Of a DNA stretch of 64,000 bases, positions 22,555-33,649 are shown piece after piece. Every line of letters starts with the position of its first letter. The stretch's first letter is position 1. A model generated the notes under the pieces. That model was not told where the DNA came from and searched no databases. It saw nothing but the letters and a program-made list of their open reading frames with translations. The translations under genes and the position numbers were made by a program. The DNA is from Guyanagaster necrorhizus (lineage: Eukaryota; Basidiomycota; Agaricomycetes; Agaricales; Physalacriaceae). Location: positions 463,993-527,992 of the forward strand of contig NW_025064898.1 of assembly GCF_019112545.1 (NCBI RefSeq), in the 5' to 3' direction.

Positions 22555-23915
22555 GTACTAAATCCGAAAGTAGAAGTCACTGCCTAACTTTGTGACATTA
22601 CACATCATAGTTGTAGGTCCGTGTGTCTGTCAGAGGTGCTGCACAGATCTATCTAGGATGCAAGAGGGGTCTTGACATTGGGTGACTTCCCACAGCATTT
22701 AGAAACACAGACCATTTTCTAAATCTATCAAAGTCCCAATTTGAAATTACTTAGAATTTATATTTCTAAACTGTAAACCAATTTAGGTCTGGAAACACAA
22801 AGAGCAATCAGTGAGGGTTAACTGAGGCAGAAACGAGAGACAAAGGTGAGATAAGTATTACTTTCATTTAATTCTGGACTTTATAGGCCTCGATAGGTGT
22901 CCGAAGTGGACTGCCTTACAAGTTTGTTACTGCCATGGATTTCAGAAAGTTACCCAAGTCGGGTATGAAAAAGATGGCAGTTGGGACAGAAAAAAATAGC
23001 TGGTTCTCAAGGAAACAGCTGGGAAGTAGCTGTATAGACACTTTGCAGTATTTTTTTAGGTCTACCGAAGATTCAATGCAAGAATACAAGGCTAGCAGAG
23101 CAAAAATGAGCTTTGGACTGAAATTGCGGCACTTTATTGAGAAAAAATAAGTTCTATGGACCGGAAAGACAAGTATTTGTCTAGTTCTTATGATGAATGC
23201 ATCAAAAATAAAGACAGGCACGGCAGGACAGTGATAGTTACATGAGAGGCGACGTGAGTGAAAGAAGATGCCTTGGAAACTAACAGATCCAAATAGAGAT
23301 CGAGATTGATGACATTGCCAAATGCATTTATCAAAGGTTTAGAGACACAATTTAGATTTAGAGGGGGGGGATCGGAGGGGTTTCCCATCAAATTGTGGTG
23401 CTCATCCAATTTGTTATATCGGCATCACTCGGCATATAGTTTAGGTTTCTAAACACTGTGGGAAGTCGGAATAAACTGTTGAGAAGCCTCCGGGAAGGTC
23501 ACCCATTATGATAATAGAATAAGCGAGATTCTGAGGTAAGCATCGGCCATCGGATTTGGGGATATTACACAGATGTAATCAAAAGATGAATATTATTCTC
23601 CTTAGCAACTGGGGTATCTGAAATCTGACTAGTTCTCTAGTCTGATCAACCAGTTGCCGAGACTCTTTATATCTTCCTCCGCAGCAAGGTAATTTTATTT
23701 TTATCGCAGACTATCCTTGGCAATGCATGAACAAGTATTCTATTTCCAGAAGTGACACAATGTATTGCGATGTTAGACGTACAGTGCAAAATTCTATAAC
23801 AACGATATCTATTGAATGAGTGTGTGTAAAAAAATATTCATATACATTTCGCGACAGCTGATATGCGAAGATAGTCTAGGTACTTCAATTAGTCCAGTGA
23901 TAGTACTGCTGTTAT
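22555..23915. repeat. dispersed repeat, copy B (split by insertion)
   Basis: The left part (22560-22680) and right part (23745-23915) match the contiguous copy A at 14375-14690. The 1.06 kb between them includes the TIR element at 22684-23467 plus about 280 bases of other sequence. Copy A thus approximates the pre-insertion state. Confidence 0.7.
22684..23467. mobile_element. non-autonomous TIR DNA transposon, about 784 bp
   Basis: The left end gacttcccacagcatttaga (22684 on) is the imperfect reverse complement of the right end gtttctaaacactgtgggaa (23445 on). The inverted repeats run about 23 bases with two or three mismatches. No transposase frame is present; the longest open frame inside (71 codons, from 22935) is featureless, so the element would need a partner in trans. 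Subterminal strings similar to tttaggtctggaaacaca recur inside. I could not identify a clean target-site duplication. The core cagcatttagaaac resembles hAT-type ends, but that is only a suggestion. Confidence 0.6.
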
Positions 23916-23972
23916 TCTATCGAGATAAATTTCTATGCGAGAAAAGAAAATCAAATATCAAATAGGAAACCT

Positions 23973-25821
23973 TCACGGCAAGTACTCGGGTTTGGACTCC
24001 GACATCATAGGCGTGGAGATACCTTTCTCCTCGTCAACCACAAGAGGGGTTCCCCTTTCTTGATGCTCATCGTAAGAAGGAAGAGTGTCCTTGAGGACGT
24101 CTTCCTCCTTAGATTTGAAGATGAGACCTCTCCAAAACGCAATGATAGTGAGAATGAAGAGGGAAAGCCAAGTGAAGACCATGAGAATGGCCATGGCCAT
24201 GTGGACGATGTAAAGACCTTCGATATTGAAAATATCTCCCATTAGACGGGTAGTCGCAATCCAGCCAACGTTAGGGAATGTCAGAGCCCAACCTTTGTTT
24301 TGGGTGATTGTCAGTGACTGATTAAAGAAGACAACGACACAACTTACAGCCTAGGATCTCGTTGAGGTGCTTGTGAAGCTTGAACCAGTACGGAAAAAGG
24401 CCGAAAACGAAGAAAAAGACGGCAAGTCCGTAGAGCAACAGACCAGCTAGGACACTTCCGGCGTACCAGATTTCACCCACGTTCTCGGAGACATATCCAT
24501 ATACGGGAAGGCTTCGATCCGAATTAGAAAGTGGGCTGAGAAAGTAGACGGGGCTTACATTTCTCTAGCATGATCTGCCAGGTTGATCAAAGCCAGTGCT
24601 GTGAATCCGGGAGGACCACAGGCTACGAAAGCTCCGTTTGCTTGGTGTCCTTCCAAGAAGCCAGTCTAACAGAAAATAGAATCGCTAGAATGAATCATAA
24701 ATAATAAGAATTCACCATCATGACTCTTAAGAACCGTCGTTAGAATGGTAATAAACAGAAAAGAATATCACTCACCGAATAACATAGATGCAGAGATAGA
24801 AGAAGGTCATGAAAAATCCAAGACCTGAAAAGGCGTTGTTCATAACATGGCCGGCGTACCATGGGATAAACTGACCTTGGAAGAAATAACCAACAAGAAG
24901 CACGCCCAGGGCTCTCGGATCCGACGCCTCAATTACCCTCAAAACGTTGAATGAGACAACGCCAACCAGCATCTATATCTTTCGTCAGACAACAGATGGC
25001 TTTCATAGTGCAAAATTTTACCATAGGGAAGATCTAAGATTAAAATTAGAGGACAGCGGAAATAATATTTGAGGGTGCTTACTAGGAAAGCGTAAGCAGG
25101 AGTGAAATGCGTCAAATCGTGGGGTTTGTTGAACCATATGACGATCATAGGGAAGCAGGTTATAAGGGCAAAGACAATATACACCCTGCAATGAAATATG
25201 TAGAGGGGGTAGCGAGCGCATGGAGGACCGCTCACCAGAACAGTGCGTATATGAACTCGGGACTCACATGCCCCGAGGGAATAGCGTAATTGATGGTTCC
25301 AATGATAATAGTGGCGAAAGAGAGTACCTAACGGAACGATGAGAATTTGTGACCAACACTCAAAGGGACCAAGGCGAACGATCAATGGGACAAAGACGCC
25401 TTTGACGGGATCCTGTATTAGTCTCCATGCTTGACGAGGATACACTGATATGAATGTTGTGAGAAGCAAAATCACAACGGGATAGATAGCATGACGCACG
25501 GATAGCTTGTAGTAAAAGAGTGACGGAGTTGAGAACAAAAAGAGCCATGTTTATGAAGTAGAATCCCGTTTCGACTGTCGTCAGGGCATTGGAATGATCC
25601 TTCAGACCGGCTAGGGTGACGTAGACAGCCCCTGTGCCCATTCCAATGGGGAACTAGAGACTTCAATTAGGACCTGCAGGACGAAAAAAACCCGTCAGAG
25701 AAGGGATGCTCACCGCCTGCCAGGACCAGCCATGAATACGGCGAGCGATGGCGCTCACAGTAGGTCGAGTGGCACTCCTTGCAGCGTCACTATCAATCTC
25801 AGATTGAAAGGAATTTTGCAT
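23973..25821 (-). CDS. TDT/SLAC1-family anion transporter (malate or sulfite efflux type)
   Basis: The minus strand from ATG 25821 encodes a polytopic protein split by several short introns. The recognisable order is a short N-terminus ending RIHGWSWQA, then FPIGMGTGAVYV, a series of about ten TMs including YIVFALITCFPMIVIWFN, HFTPAYAFLMLVGVVSFNVL, GFLEGHQANGAFVACGPPGF and WALTFPNVGWIATTRLMGD, and a charged tail rich in Glu/Lys. The GTGA and GPPGFTA stretches and the aromatic gate region fit the C4-dicarboxylate transporter/malic acid transport (Mae1, Ssu1) superfamily. The substrate (malate, sulfite or other anion) cannot be read from sequence. Start chosen at the ATG that precedes an acidic, Ser-rich leader. 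Confidence 0.85.
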
Positions 25822-26643
25822 GACGAAGACAGAAGAGACGGGTGTGGGGTGGGGAGAGATAGAAGAGTCGGCAAGAAAAAAAAAAAGAAGTTTTTTGATC
25901 GAAGAGAGGGTTGGAGTCAAAGATGGTTTAGCGCAAAGAAGAAAAACAGGATGAGTGGTGGAAAAGAAGCGAGGCCAGCTAGGGATGGCAGTGCACACGG
26001 CTCGGCTTTTAATGATTACAGGGATTAGGAGAGCACTAGAAGACACGCAAATCCAGGATGGATCGGCTGCGCGTTGCCACTGAAGGATACAAATTGCAAC
26101 CCTTTATACTACACGGACATTGTCCGTTCGCATGGTCATTGTGCCAGCATTATAAAACAGGACGCTGTTTCCGTGGAACTTGAAGCTTAACTGTTTTTGA
26201 TGGGTGCACAAAGACAAAGACTGCGACAGGCTTGGGTGCTTGGCGTTCTGTAAATAGGTTCCGTCATTTCTCTTGGCTATAGTGATCTCCGTTTCCGTAG
26301 GTAGATCTACAGTTGCTCTGGATATAGCCATTGAGGCCAAGCTTGACCGTCACTCGGAAGCTGAGGTTATTGGCAATAGTGTGAAGTCGGATAGTTGCAC
26401 TGCATCAACCAAGGTTAGGGCTTGAGTAGGGAGACCAGATATGACTTACTTTCAGACAAATCTCGATCGCCGCTTCTATCTACACGTGTAAGTGATAACC
26501 GTCAATTTTTTTTCAGGCAGAGTGGGCAAGTCGCCCCGACTCGGACTAAATTGGAGGACCAGACCGGTGTAATTATCCATCTTCTATACGTACAACACCG
26601 TTATTGAGAAAAGGGTCAACCGTATGCCTCCAGCTCGCTTCAA
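25822..26643. other. intergenic, upstream of transporter
   Basis: About 820 bases holding the promoter of the minus-strand transporter and the 3' flank of the oxygenase gene. An A-rich run lies near 25866-25890 and a T-run near 26505. No gene seen. Confidence 0.4.
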
Positions 26644-28222
26644 TTAATGGCCATAGGTTGCCCTCAACTTTGCTTTGACGTACTCCCCGGCAGTTATCAC
26701 TTCGTATTTCATCGGGCGGTCAGTAGATACGCAGCTGGGAATAGGCTGGCCGGACGCAGAGTGAGACACTGGCACCCAGAGAAGGAAAAACACCGCACCT
26801 CCAGCTTGACGTCGTAGTCCGTTCCGAAGAAAAGAGGGATAGAATAACGACGAACGCCACTACGATTGATTGCGCGATGCACCGTGGACTTGAACACATC
26901 ACCTAGAATGCCGTCAGAGAGCGGTGGGGGCAATAAAAAGTTTACCGACTCGTCCAGCGAGCTAATTGGTCGCCAAGGCTGCAATGCCTGTGATTGGAAT
27001 ACTAGTCGCGAAAGCACAAGTGCGCTCACTTGATGACCATGGTTCCTATCGCCGAGCGTCAACAGCTTCTCATAAAATAAGGCCGACTTGGGACATTACC
27101 TGGAATTGGAGGCGCGTCTATCCACTCTTGGTTCGAGTTCAGAACTTGCAACGCCTGGATTCCCGGCTCTTGCCACAAGATGGTAAAGCACTGATACAGA
27201 ATGTACATCGGGCAAGCCAATCTCAGGCGGACGAGCTAGTTCTCACCTCCCAACTGGACCGTACGTCAGCTGAAACAGGGGTTGTAAGTTTTCGCGAAGC
27301 CAGCTTACTCTGTGTGCGCTCCGATGCCAAGAACGCGTCCGTCAACTGGGCCCGTCTGCGGAGGGTAATGGAGCATTTTCATGAGGGCTGCTGAATGCCG
27401 TGTCTGATAAATTAATTGAGCAGTTACAGCGGATATGTATCGCGAAGTATATGCTCAGATACCTTGTCCTCGAAGAAGTTCTCAGGCAAATCAAGGGAGA
27501 GAGCGAAAAGAGGGAATAACTTCTTTCCTAGATTCACAGCAGCATGACTGAAGCATCCCGTAAAGATAAAGTTTCCGAGAGGTGAGTGAGAACTCAACTA
27601 GTACTGCAATGCTGCTCGGCGAAACTCGGGTAGCTGTGAAGGCCATACGTTCGCGCCGGCCATGACACCATCGTGCGATACATCCTCTCGGCCCTGCGGC
27701 TGCGGCTCGATATGCTCCAAACCGAACTCGAAGCCTTCCTGGAGGTCACCGTCGTTGTCTGGGTCGTTGTTGCCGCTAAGAAGTGGAGAGTAGCCTTTGA
27801 AATTAGGGGATTTCTTATTCTCAATCTGTATTCTGTGTAAGAGAGCCGTCCGATAACGAGATTAGAGGCGACTGGCCATCATCTTATCCTCAAGCGGTAA
27901 TGAAAAGAAATCTCTGGAGCGGTCTACGGCCTCTTGGATGATGGTTTCTGATATTCCGTGGTTCTTTACTGTGGGATAACACTCAGATATCTAAGATGTA
28001 ATAGTAAGTTATGCAAGCGCACCGTAGAAGAAACCCACGTTGACACACGCATCCCGTATTTTATCCGCCAGCGCCTTCTTGCTACCTAGGTCCTCGGTCG
28101 AGATCATCGACAAGTCGCTGCCAAGCTATCAGACCGCGATTATTCGATTGGGGCGCGTCGTACATGATGGGTATTTCTTGGAACGGCGTGGTGGCCTCGT
28201 CGACGGATGCCAAGAGAGTCAT
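26644..28222 (-). CDS. 2OG-Fe(II)/isopenicillin N synthase-like dioxygenase
   Basis: In minus-strand order the exons read: DKIRDACVNVGFFY and VKNHGISETIIQEAVDRSRD (DIOX_N domain), NKKSPNFKGYSPLLSGNNDP and LQEGFEFGLEHIEPQPQG, HAAVNLGKKLFPLFALSLDL, then the 2OG-oxygenase fold with HTD/E-type iron site near GIGAHTE, ILWQEPGIQALQVLN, LGDQLARWTSDVFKSTVHR (distal His), RRYSIPLFFGTDYDVKLE, and a stop at 26644. The R-x-S 2OG-binding pair is visible in RRYSIP. One intron (27826-27876) needs a GC donor (gccagt). The N-terminus is uncertain: ATG 28222 begins a leader with PFQEIPI typical of the family, but it does not join in phase to the next block, so ATG 28107 is the alternative start. The exon just after the iron-site segment is also not resolved. 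Substrate unknown. Confidence 0.75.
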
Positions 28223-28392
28223 TTCGGCTTAATGATGGTGAGATTAAACAATGTATGACGCAACAGCGACGGCTGGTAACAAAGCAAGGACTCGCATGTT
28301 GCCCGCCCAACTAGAAATGGCAATGACATGCTTACAAATCCGTACTATCCATTCATCCAAGCTTGCATCAAGCAGTTATACTTCTTCTCACT

Positions 28393-29078
28393 ATGGCGAC
28401 AAAGTGTGTCTCAATGCTACTTTTCGGAAATGTAAAATCCAACAGCTGATTGTAGGACTTTGGCTTCCTGTATCTTCTGCAAGATCATCAAAGGTGAGTA
28501 CTCGAGCAGTCATCGCAAATCTCCTTGATATCGACTCTCTACTAGGTGAAATTCCCAGTCTCAAGCTTCTTGAGACAGATCTTTCGTTCGTTCAATTCAT
28601 TTTTACCATGGCATCAATAATATCTCCTGATTGTTAGGTATGCCTTCTTGGACATCGGCCCTCTATCGAAAGGCCATGCCCTTGTCATTCCCAAGTGTGC
28701 GTGTAAACTCCTCCTTTCTTTAACGATACCTAATCTTGACCCCTAGATCATGCAGAGAAATTGCATCAGCTTCCAGATGAACATCTTACTGACATCCTGC
28801 CGATCGCTAAGCGGATCGCCATCGCGCAAGGTGTCGAGAACTACAATATTCTCCAAAATAACGGGCGTATTGCTCACCAGGTACCCTTTAACTTACCATA
28901 CACGCGTGGGCCATTCATACTGAACTTTGACTGACAGGTAGTAGACCACGTTCATTTTCACGTCATTCCCAAGCCCAGCAATACCGATAAGGAGGGTTTG
29001 GTGATAGGTTGGCCAACGCAGCAGATTGAAAAGAGTGAACTAACAAAGATCTTTGAGGAGCTCAAGGAGAAGATCTAA
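28393..29078 (+). CDS. HNT1: HIT-family nucleotide hydrolase (HINT1/Hnt1)
   Basis: Six exons: 28393-28403, 28457-28494, 28546-28585, 28638-28696, 28747-28880 and 28938-29078. They total 423 bases and code for 140 residues, all phases closing. The first coding exon is only 11 bases. Key parts: CIFCKIIKGEIPSLKLLETD at residues 9-28, FLDIGPLSKGHALVIPK, NNGRIAHQVVDHVHFHVIPK with the histidine triad HVHFHV. The family hydrolyses adenosine phosphoramidates such as AMP-lysine. Here it is likely the cytosolic/nuclear housekeeping form. It is convergent with the PRMT3 gene, 138 bases away. Confidence 0.95.
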
Positions 29079-29216
29079 AGTAGAATGGCGATGAATACAA
29101 ATGTACAATTAGATGTTATACATACAATATTGATTCCTTGAAACATCAGATAACCAAAAAAATATAGTATTGCTAGCAAATGTCCTATTTTGAGTTCACC
29201 CCGTCCCTTGTCAGTT

Positions 29217-31212
29217 CTATCGTACGGTATACATTTGCACCACGAGGTCTTTGGATTCATCAGTACCAGTGGAGTCCTGTTTCACATAGTGAATCTCGAT
29301 TTCCAGCTCCCTAGAGTTACTTCCGCTCTTACGACAATAGAACGTTCCTCGAACCTTGGAACCTGAGGCACCCGTGGGTCAGCAAGGGATTTAAAGTGCT
29401 AGGAAAGGGCAAACCTTCTTCCACAACGATAGGCTCCCTCAGTAAGAAGATAGTCTGTTTCCAGTGCGTAGGAATACTCTGAGGTCCGGTGCTGAAACTC
29501 GTAACCTTTTCTCTGTCTGCCCCTTGGCTTGGCCTCCGCTGCGGCGGAGGCTTCCCACCGACCGGCCATACCTCCGCCAAGACAACTTCGTCGTCTTTGA
29601 CCACTTTTACTTGCGTACTCGGGGAAACGGGCTTCCCAGTCTTTGTAAAAAACGTGTCAAAGTAAAGCACAAACGCCGTTACTTTAGTCCGCCGCTCCGC
29701 TCTAGACACGAGCAAGAACGTAGATGAAAAGTTGAGCTGTCGTGGGGAAATAGTTCCGAGATAAAGGTCCTTTACCGTGTACGGCGTGCTCATCATCGTG
29801 TTTGGGCCAACGACATCGATGATAGCTTCATCGTACATATCATCCGCCATCGCCGATAAATCAAAACCTGTCGGGCTTGAGCAAACGCATAACAAAAATG
29901 TACTGAACACGCTCTTACCGTACACGTCGTTCCAAAAGGTGACACGATCTTTCAGGACCTCGCTGGCGTCGCACAGTCCGAGCATCATCTTGCACTGACT
30001 GGGTGCCATGATACCACCGGGACGTAAGAAACGATCACGAGCGCTTAGAACAGAATCAAGCATCGATTCATACAACAAGGCGTATCCCATCCACTCGGAG
30101 ATTATGATATCAACCTTTTCCGGGATCGTGAGGTCCTCAATCTTGCCGCGAATGACGGTAATGATATCCTCCATTCCATTCACCTTGACAATTTTTTCTG
30201 CCTTCTCCGCAATATCGCTAGCGTCGACGGCATAAACATGTTTGGCACCCCCACGTGCAGCGAAAAGTGATAATATGCCGGTTCCGCAACCGACATCAAG
30301 AACTACGGCGTCTTCGAAGATACTGGGATTCGTCAGAATGAATTGCGCGTACGTCGATGTCCGGACCTGGTCTTGAATCATGACTGCGTGTATGTCTGTA
30401 AAGATGGTCATTTTTCTGTGCTATATTCAACTGAGACAGTACATACCATTAGCACCATAGCTTTCAAAGTAGTGGGTATCATCGTCACGAGAATGGGGTT
30501 CTGATGTGCTAGGCTCGACCAGACTGGCGAGGTCCATCTCCTTAGAAATGAGAGTTCGATACTCGTGGAACTCTTGCTGCGTACGGGCCAGCTTTTTCTC
30601 CAGCGCCAGTATTCGGCGGCTAGGGTCCGAGGTGCCTTCGTCATCCGAGTCAGACCAGTCATCGGCTTGAAGTTCTGAAAAATGTTACTATTAAGGAAGA
30701 GAACAGCTCAAAGGACCGCAGCACGCACGTAATAACGGATCGTCTTCGACTGCCGGGATCAAGTATTCATCTGACTCGAAAAAAGACTCCGTTCCGGTGA
30801 GCACAGCAACCTCTGCTGACGAAATTTTCTTGCCTTTGGTGAGTCAGAGAATGACTTCAACATGCGCGGGAACTAACCTGTTTTCGAATGTAGTTGATGA
30901 GTCTGATACGACCATGCGTGTCCAGTGCTTCTGGGCGTCAGTATCTGTATTTGCAGGCACAAAAACAAATCGAGACAACATACACAATTTTGCACAGGTC
31001 CCGTTCAAGTCAAACCCATACGTAACATTATCGTATTTGAGCGCTTCTTCAACGCTTGGAAAAGACTTCTCCTCGAATAAAGACCGACATGGTTGGCGAG
31101 CAGAATCAGATACCCAATCGTCCCACGTCTGATCATCATCATCTTCATCGCTGCTGGATTGACTAAGACCATCTTCATCAATGACATCTGCAACGGGAAG
31201 ACGAAAACTCAT
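29217..31212 (-). CDS. PRMT3: protein arginine N-methyltransferase 3-like
   Basis: Starts at ATG 31212 with an acidic N-terminus (SSSDEDDDDQTWDDWVSDS), followed by the atypical zinc-finger region of PRMT3 (SLFEEKSFPSVEEALKYD and HGRIRLINYIRKQ). The catalytic domain has motif I VVLDVGCGTGILSLFAARGG, post-I VYAVDAS, the double-E loop SEWMGYALLYESML, and the THW loop PTHWKQT, then the beta-barrel ending EIEIHYVKQ before the stop at 29217. PRMT3 makes asymmetric dimethylarginine, chiefly on ribosomal protein uS5 in the cytosol. All catalytic residues appear present. The intron inside the zinc-finger region ends at a cccagaag acceptor, chosen because it restores the family motif. Confidence 0.93.
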
Positions 31213-31759
31213 GTCAGAGATAAAAAGCTGGTCGGTGGGAGGAAAGTCCAAATTGGGTAACCGGCAGAATTTCGTCTCAATACTTAATGATTAATAACCT
31301 GATCTGTAGAAAAAGACACTTCCCAATTTTGTTGATCGTGTTTCTGTGATCATGACAATGTATCTATTTTTACCTTTCATCATCCATCCCCCAGGGCGGT
31401 GTACGTGCACCGTCGTTGTTTCTCAGAGAAGTCGAGCACATATCCAGGTCTAACGTATAAAAATCTCGTCTCTATTCCATCGGTCCTGTTGTATCTTCTT
31501 CTGGTTCGTTTTGAAACGCAAAAGGTCGGTCAGTGATGGCACTTCGATGTATTATTATCAGGCTATATCAACATCCTCACTTTTTAGGCTATGCCATCAA
31601 CTCTTTTCAATTTAATATCAAGTATTTATCTTCCCAGCGATCAACAGGAACAGTAAACACACCCGTACGCGTGTGATCTCTGGCTCTGACTCATACGCTG
31701 GGCCTCACCCCTTGAAATAGGCGTATGAGAAGTGACACTCAGTTGTTCACAGTACTACA
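31213..31759. other. divergent promoter region
   Basis: About 550 bases between the head-to-head PRMT3 gene and the small gene at 31760. No element is recognised. Confidence 0.4.
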
Positions 31760-32158
31760 ATGGCAGAAACACCGCATCCATCTGCGTCGACTACCACTCT
31801 ACAGTCTACCACCACCATCACGTCGACTTCGCCACTAAACCCGCTTGCCGCTCCAAAGAAAGACTACGCTGCTGCGTTTGGTTCTTTGCAGTCGAGATAT
31901 GGAACGGGCGGTTATGTTCCTAACCCCAAGCCCACCAAACCTATGCCCACTTCTGCCTTCCCAGTGAAACCGGAAGGCGCAGCCGTGGCATCGACTTCCA
32001 CCCCCGATCGTGGGGTAGACTCAGGCCGGATGAAAAGTGGTCAGTCTGGTGAGAGCCAGAAATCAAAGAAGAGGAAGTCGGTCCTCTCTTTATTCAAACG
32101 TAGGTTGTATGTTCTCCGGTGGATTTCCTATGAAGCTCACCGACAGCCAGGAAAATAG
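31760..32158 (+). CDS. small basic hypothetical protein
   Basis: A 132-codon frame with a Ser/Thr/Pro-rich N-terminus, a middle with DYAAAFGSLQSRYGTGGY, and a strongly basic end SKKRKSVLSLFKR. It has no signal peptide, TM or known domain. A splice at about 32100 (gtaggt donor, ccgacag acceptor) would give a slightly different C-terminus ending near 32171. I do not recognise the family. The ordered composition and the conserved-looking AAAFGSLQSRYG motif make it more likely real than chance. Confidence 0.5.
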   Translation: MAETPHPSASTTTLQSTTTITSTSPLNPLAAPKKDYAAAFGSLQSRYGTGGYVPNPKPTKPMPTSAFPVKPEGAAVASTSTPDRGVDSGRMKSGQSGESQKSKKRKSVLSLFKRRLYVLRWISYEAHRQPGK

Positions 32159-33649
32159 GACAGGACCCGTAATCTCCTTTACGACGTTTACGATTTTTTG
32201 TATTTTCAGTAATTCGGCCCATCTGTTTTCTTGGCTACCGCTCGTGACTCATTTCTGTTTTTAGTTTTTTTTTGTGGCAAGGAACTAACTACATTGGAGG
32301 GACTACAAATATTCAAGGAGTAACGTCTAGGCTTGTAGTACAACGTTATATATTGACGGAGACAGAACTTAAATGTACCTAATACGTGGGAAACTTTATA
32401 CAAGGCTCTCGCAAGAGGGTACTCCTCGATGAGTTCCATACATACCTCTTAGGATTCGTACGATACGTCCCCGGTGGTGTCCTAAGGGTATGCATGACTT
32501 ACTAATCCCAAGATTGATAGAGATCTACTTCATGAGCGATGAGTCAAGGGTTTCCAAAGGTCGACCATATGGACAATGGCGTAATGCTGGTTTGGTCTAC
32601 CCGGTTATCGTACTACGGAACAGAGCAATGAGCGCTGGCTAGACATACAGGAGCAACATAAAGAACCTCCATGCAGACCGACCGCAGCGGCGGCAGCACT
32701 AGTGGTAAAACGAAGTCAGCAAATCAGGAGGTCTCGCCGCGAGCGGAACCGAGATCATGTTTGAAGTCTGTGACTCATATGAGAATGAGACGCATAAGCA
32801 GGAGCGCGTATATGAAGGCGAATATTGGAGTCAGTGAACAGGAGTCCTCACTCATCTTGTTTCATTCAACTCGCTCTCTACGTACGCGACAAGGTCGAAG
32901 CAATAAGATTCTACCACCTGCCTTATCCCCAAAGAAGCTTCCTTGTCCAAGAAGTCGTTGTTCAAGAAGAGCGCCGATTCTGGTTCGTCTTGTGTTTCGG
33001 TTTGGTTGTACTCACACGTATTAAGCGGGGACGCAGGGGCCAACAAAGACAACAGTAAGGACACTGCTCCGTCGCTTGATAAGGCGTCAGAGTTTACCAA
33101 GATGGGAAGAATGGATGGGCCGCACCGACGGCAACGGGGCCATCCTTGGGATAAGGGTCACTTGGACGAGAGGCGACGTTCAAGGGAAAAGCTAGGTCAA
33201 GAGGTTCTTGTGGTTGGTGCTGGTGAAAGATGTCTAAGGAGGACGCCGCCACGAAATTTCTGAAAATTATGTATATGCACCGTTTGAATGTACTATAGTT
33301 TTTGCCTTTCATGTTTCAATTCCTTGATGTGTCCACGATGGAAGACCCGTCATCACGACTCTGACAAATGGCAAAATTCGCATGTGACCGTTTCGCGACA
33401 TCTAACTTATCCCATAAGTATCCAACGCCGCCACGTAGATGTTACGTACCAAGCCGTTCCCAACAAGGCAGGAGGTTTGAAGTCAATAAACCAGAGCGGT
33501 TAATGAGTTCCATGACGCGGCCCGCCCGAAAGCGGAAATAATTGTGCCCGGAACGTCGTCACACATGTGACACCCCCCGCGCTTTTTACTCTTTTCTACC
33601 ACGTCGTCAGCGTCAAGCCCTGAGCTAGAGGCCACCTGCAATCGCAAAA
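32159..33649. other. 1.5 kb without a recognised gene
   Basis: Several open frames on both strands (for example plus 32671-33024 and 32943-33263, minus 32852-33100) are Ser/Arg-rich and mutually overlapping. None carries a domain or a coherent exon chain. A small orphan gene cannot be excluded. Confidence 0.35.

Noticed and set aside
22935..23150. 71-codon basic frame inside the TIR element
   Set aside because: Too short for a transposase and lacking any catalytic or DNA-binding motif; treated as chance.
32671..33263. Ser/Arg-rich overlapping frames downstream of the small basic gene
   Set aside because: No single frame could be chained through introns and composition alone is not evidence.
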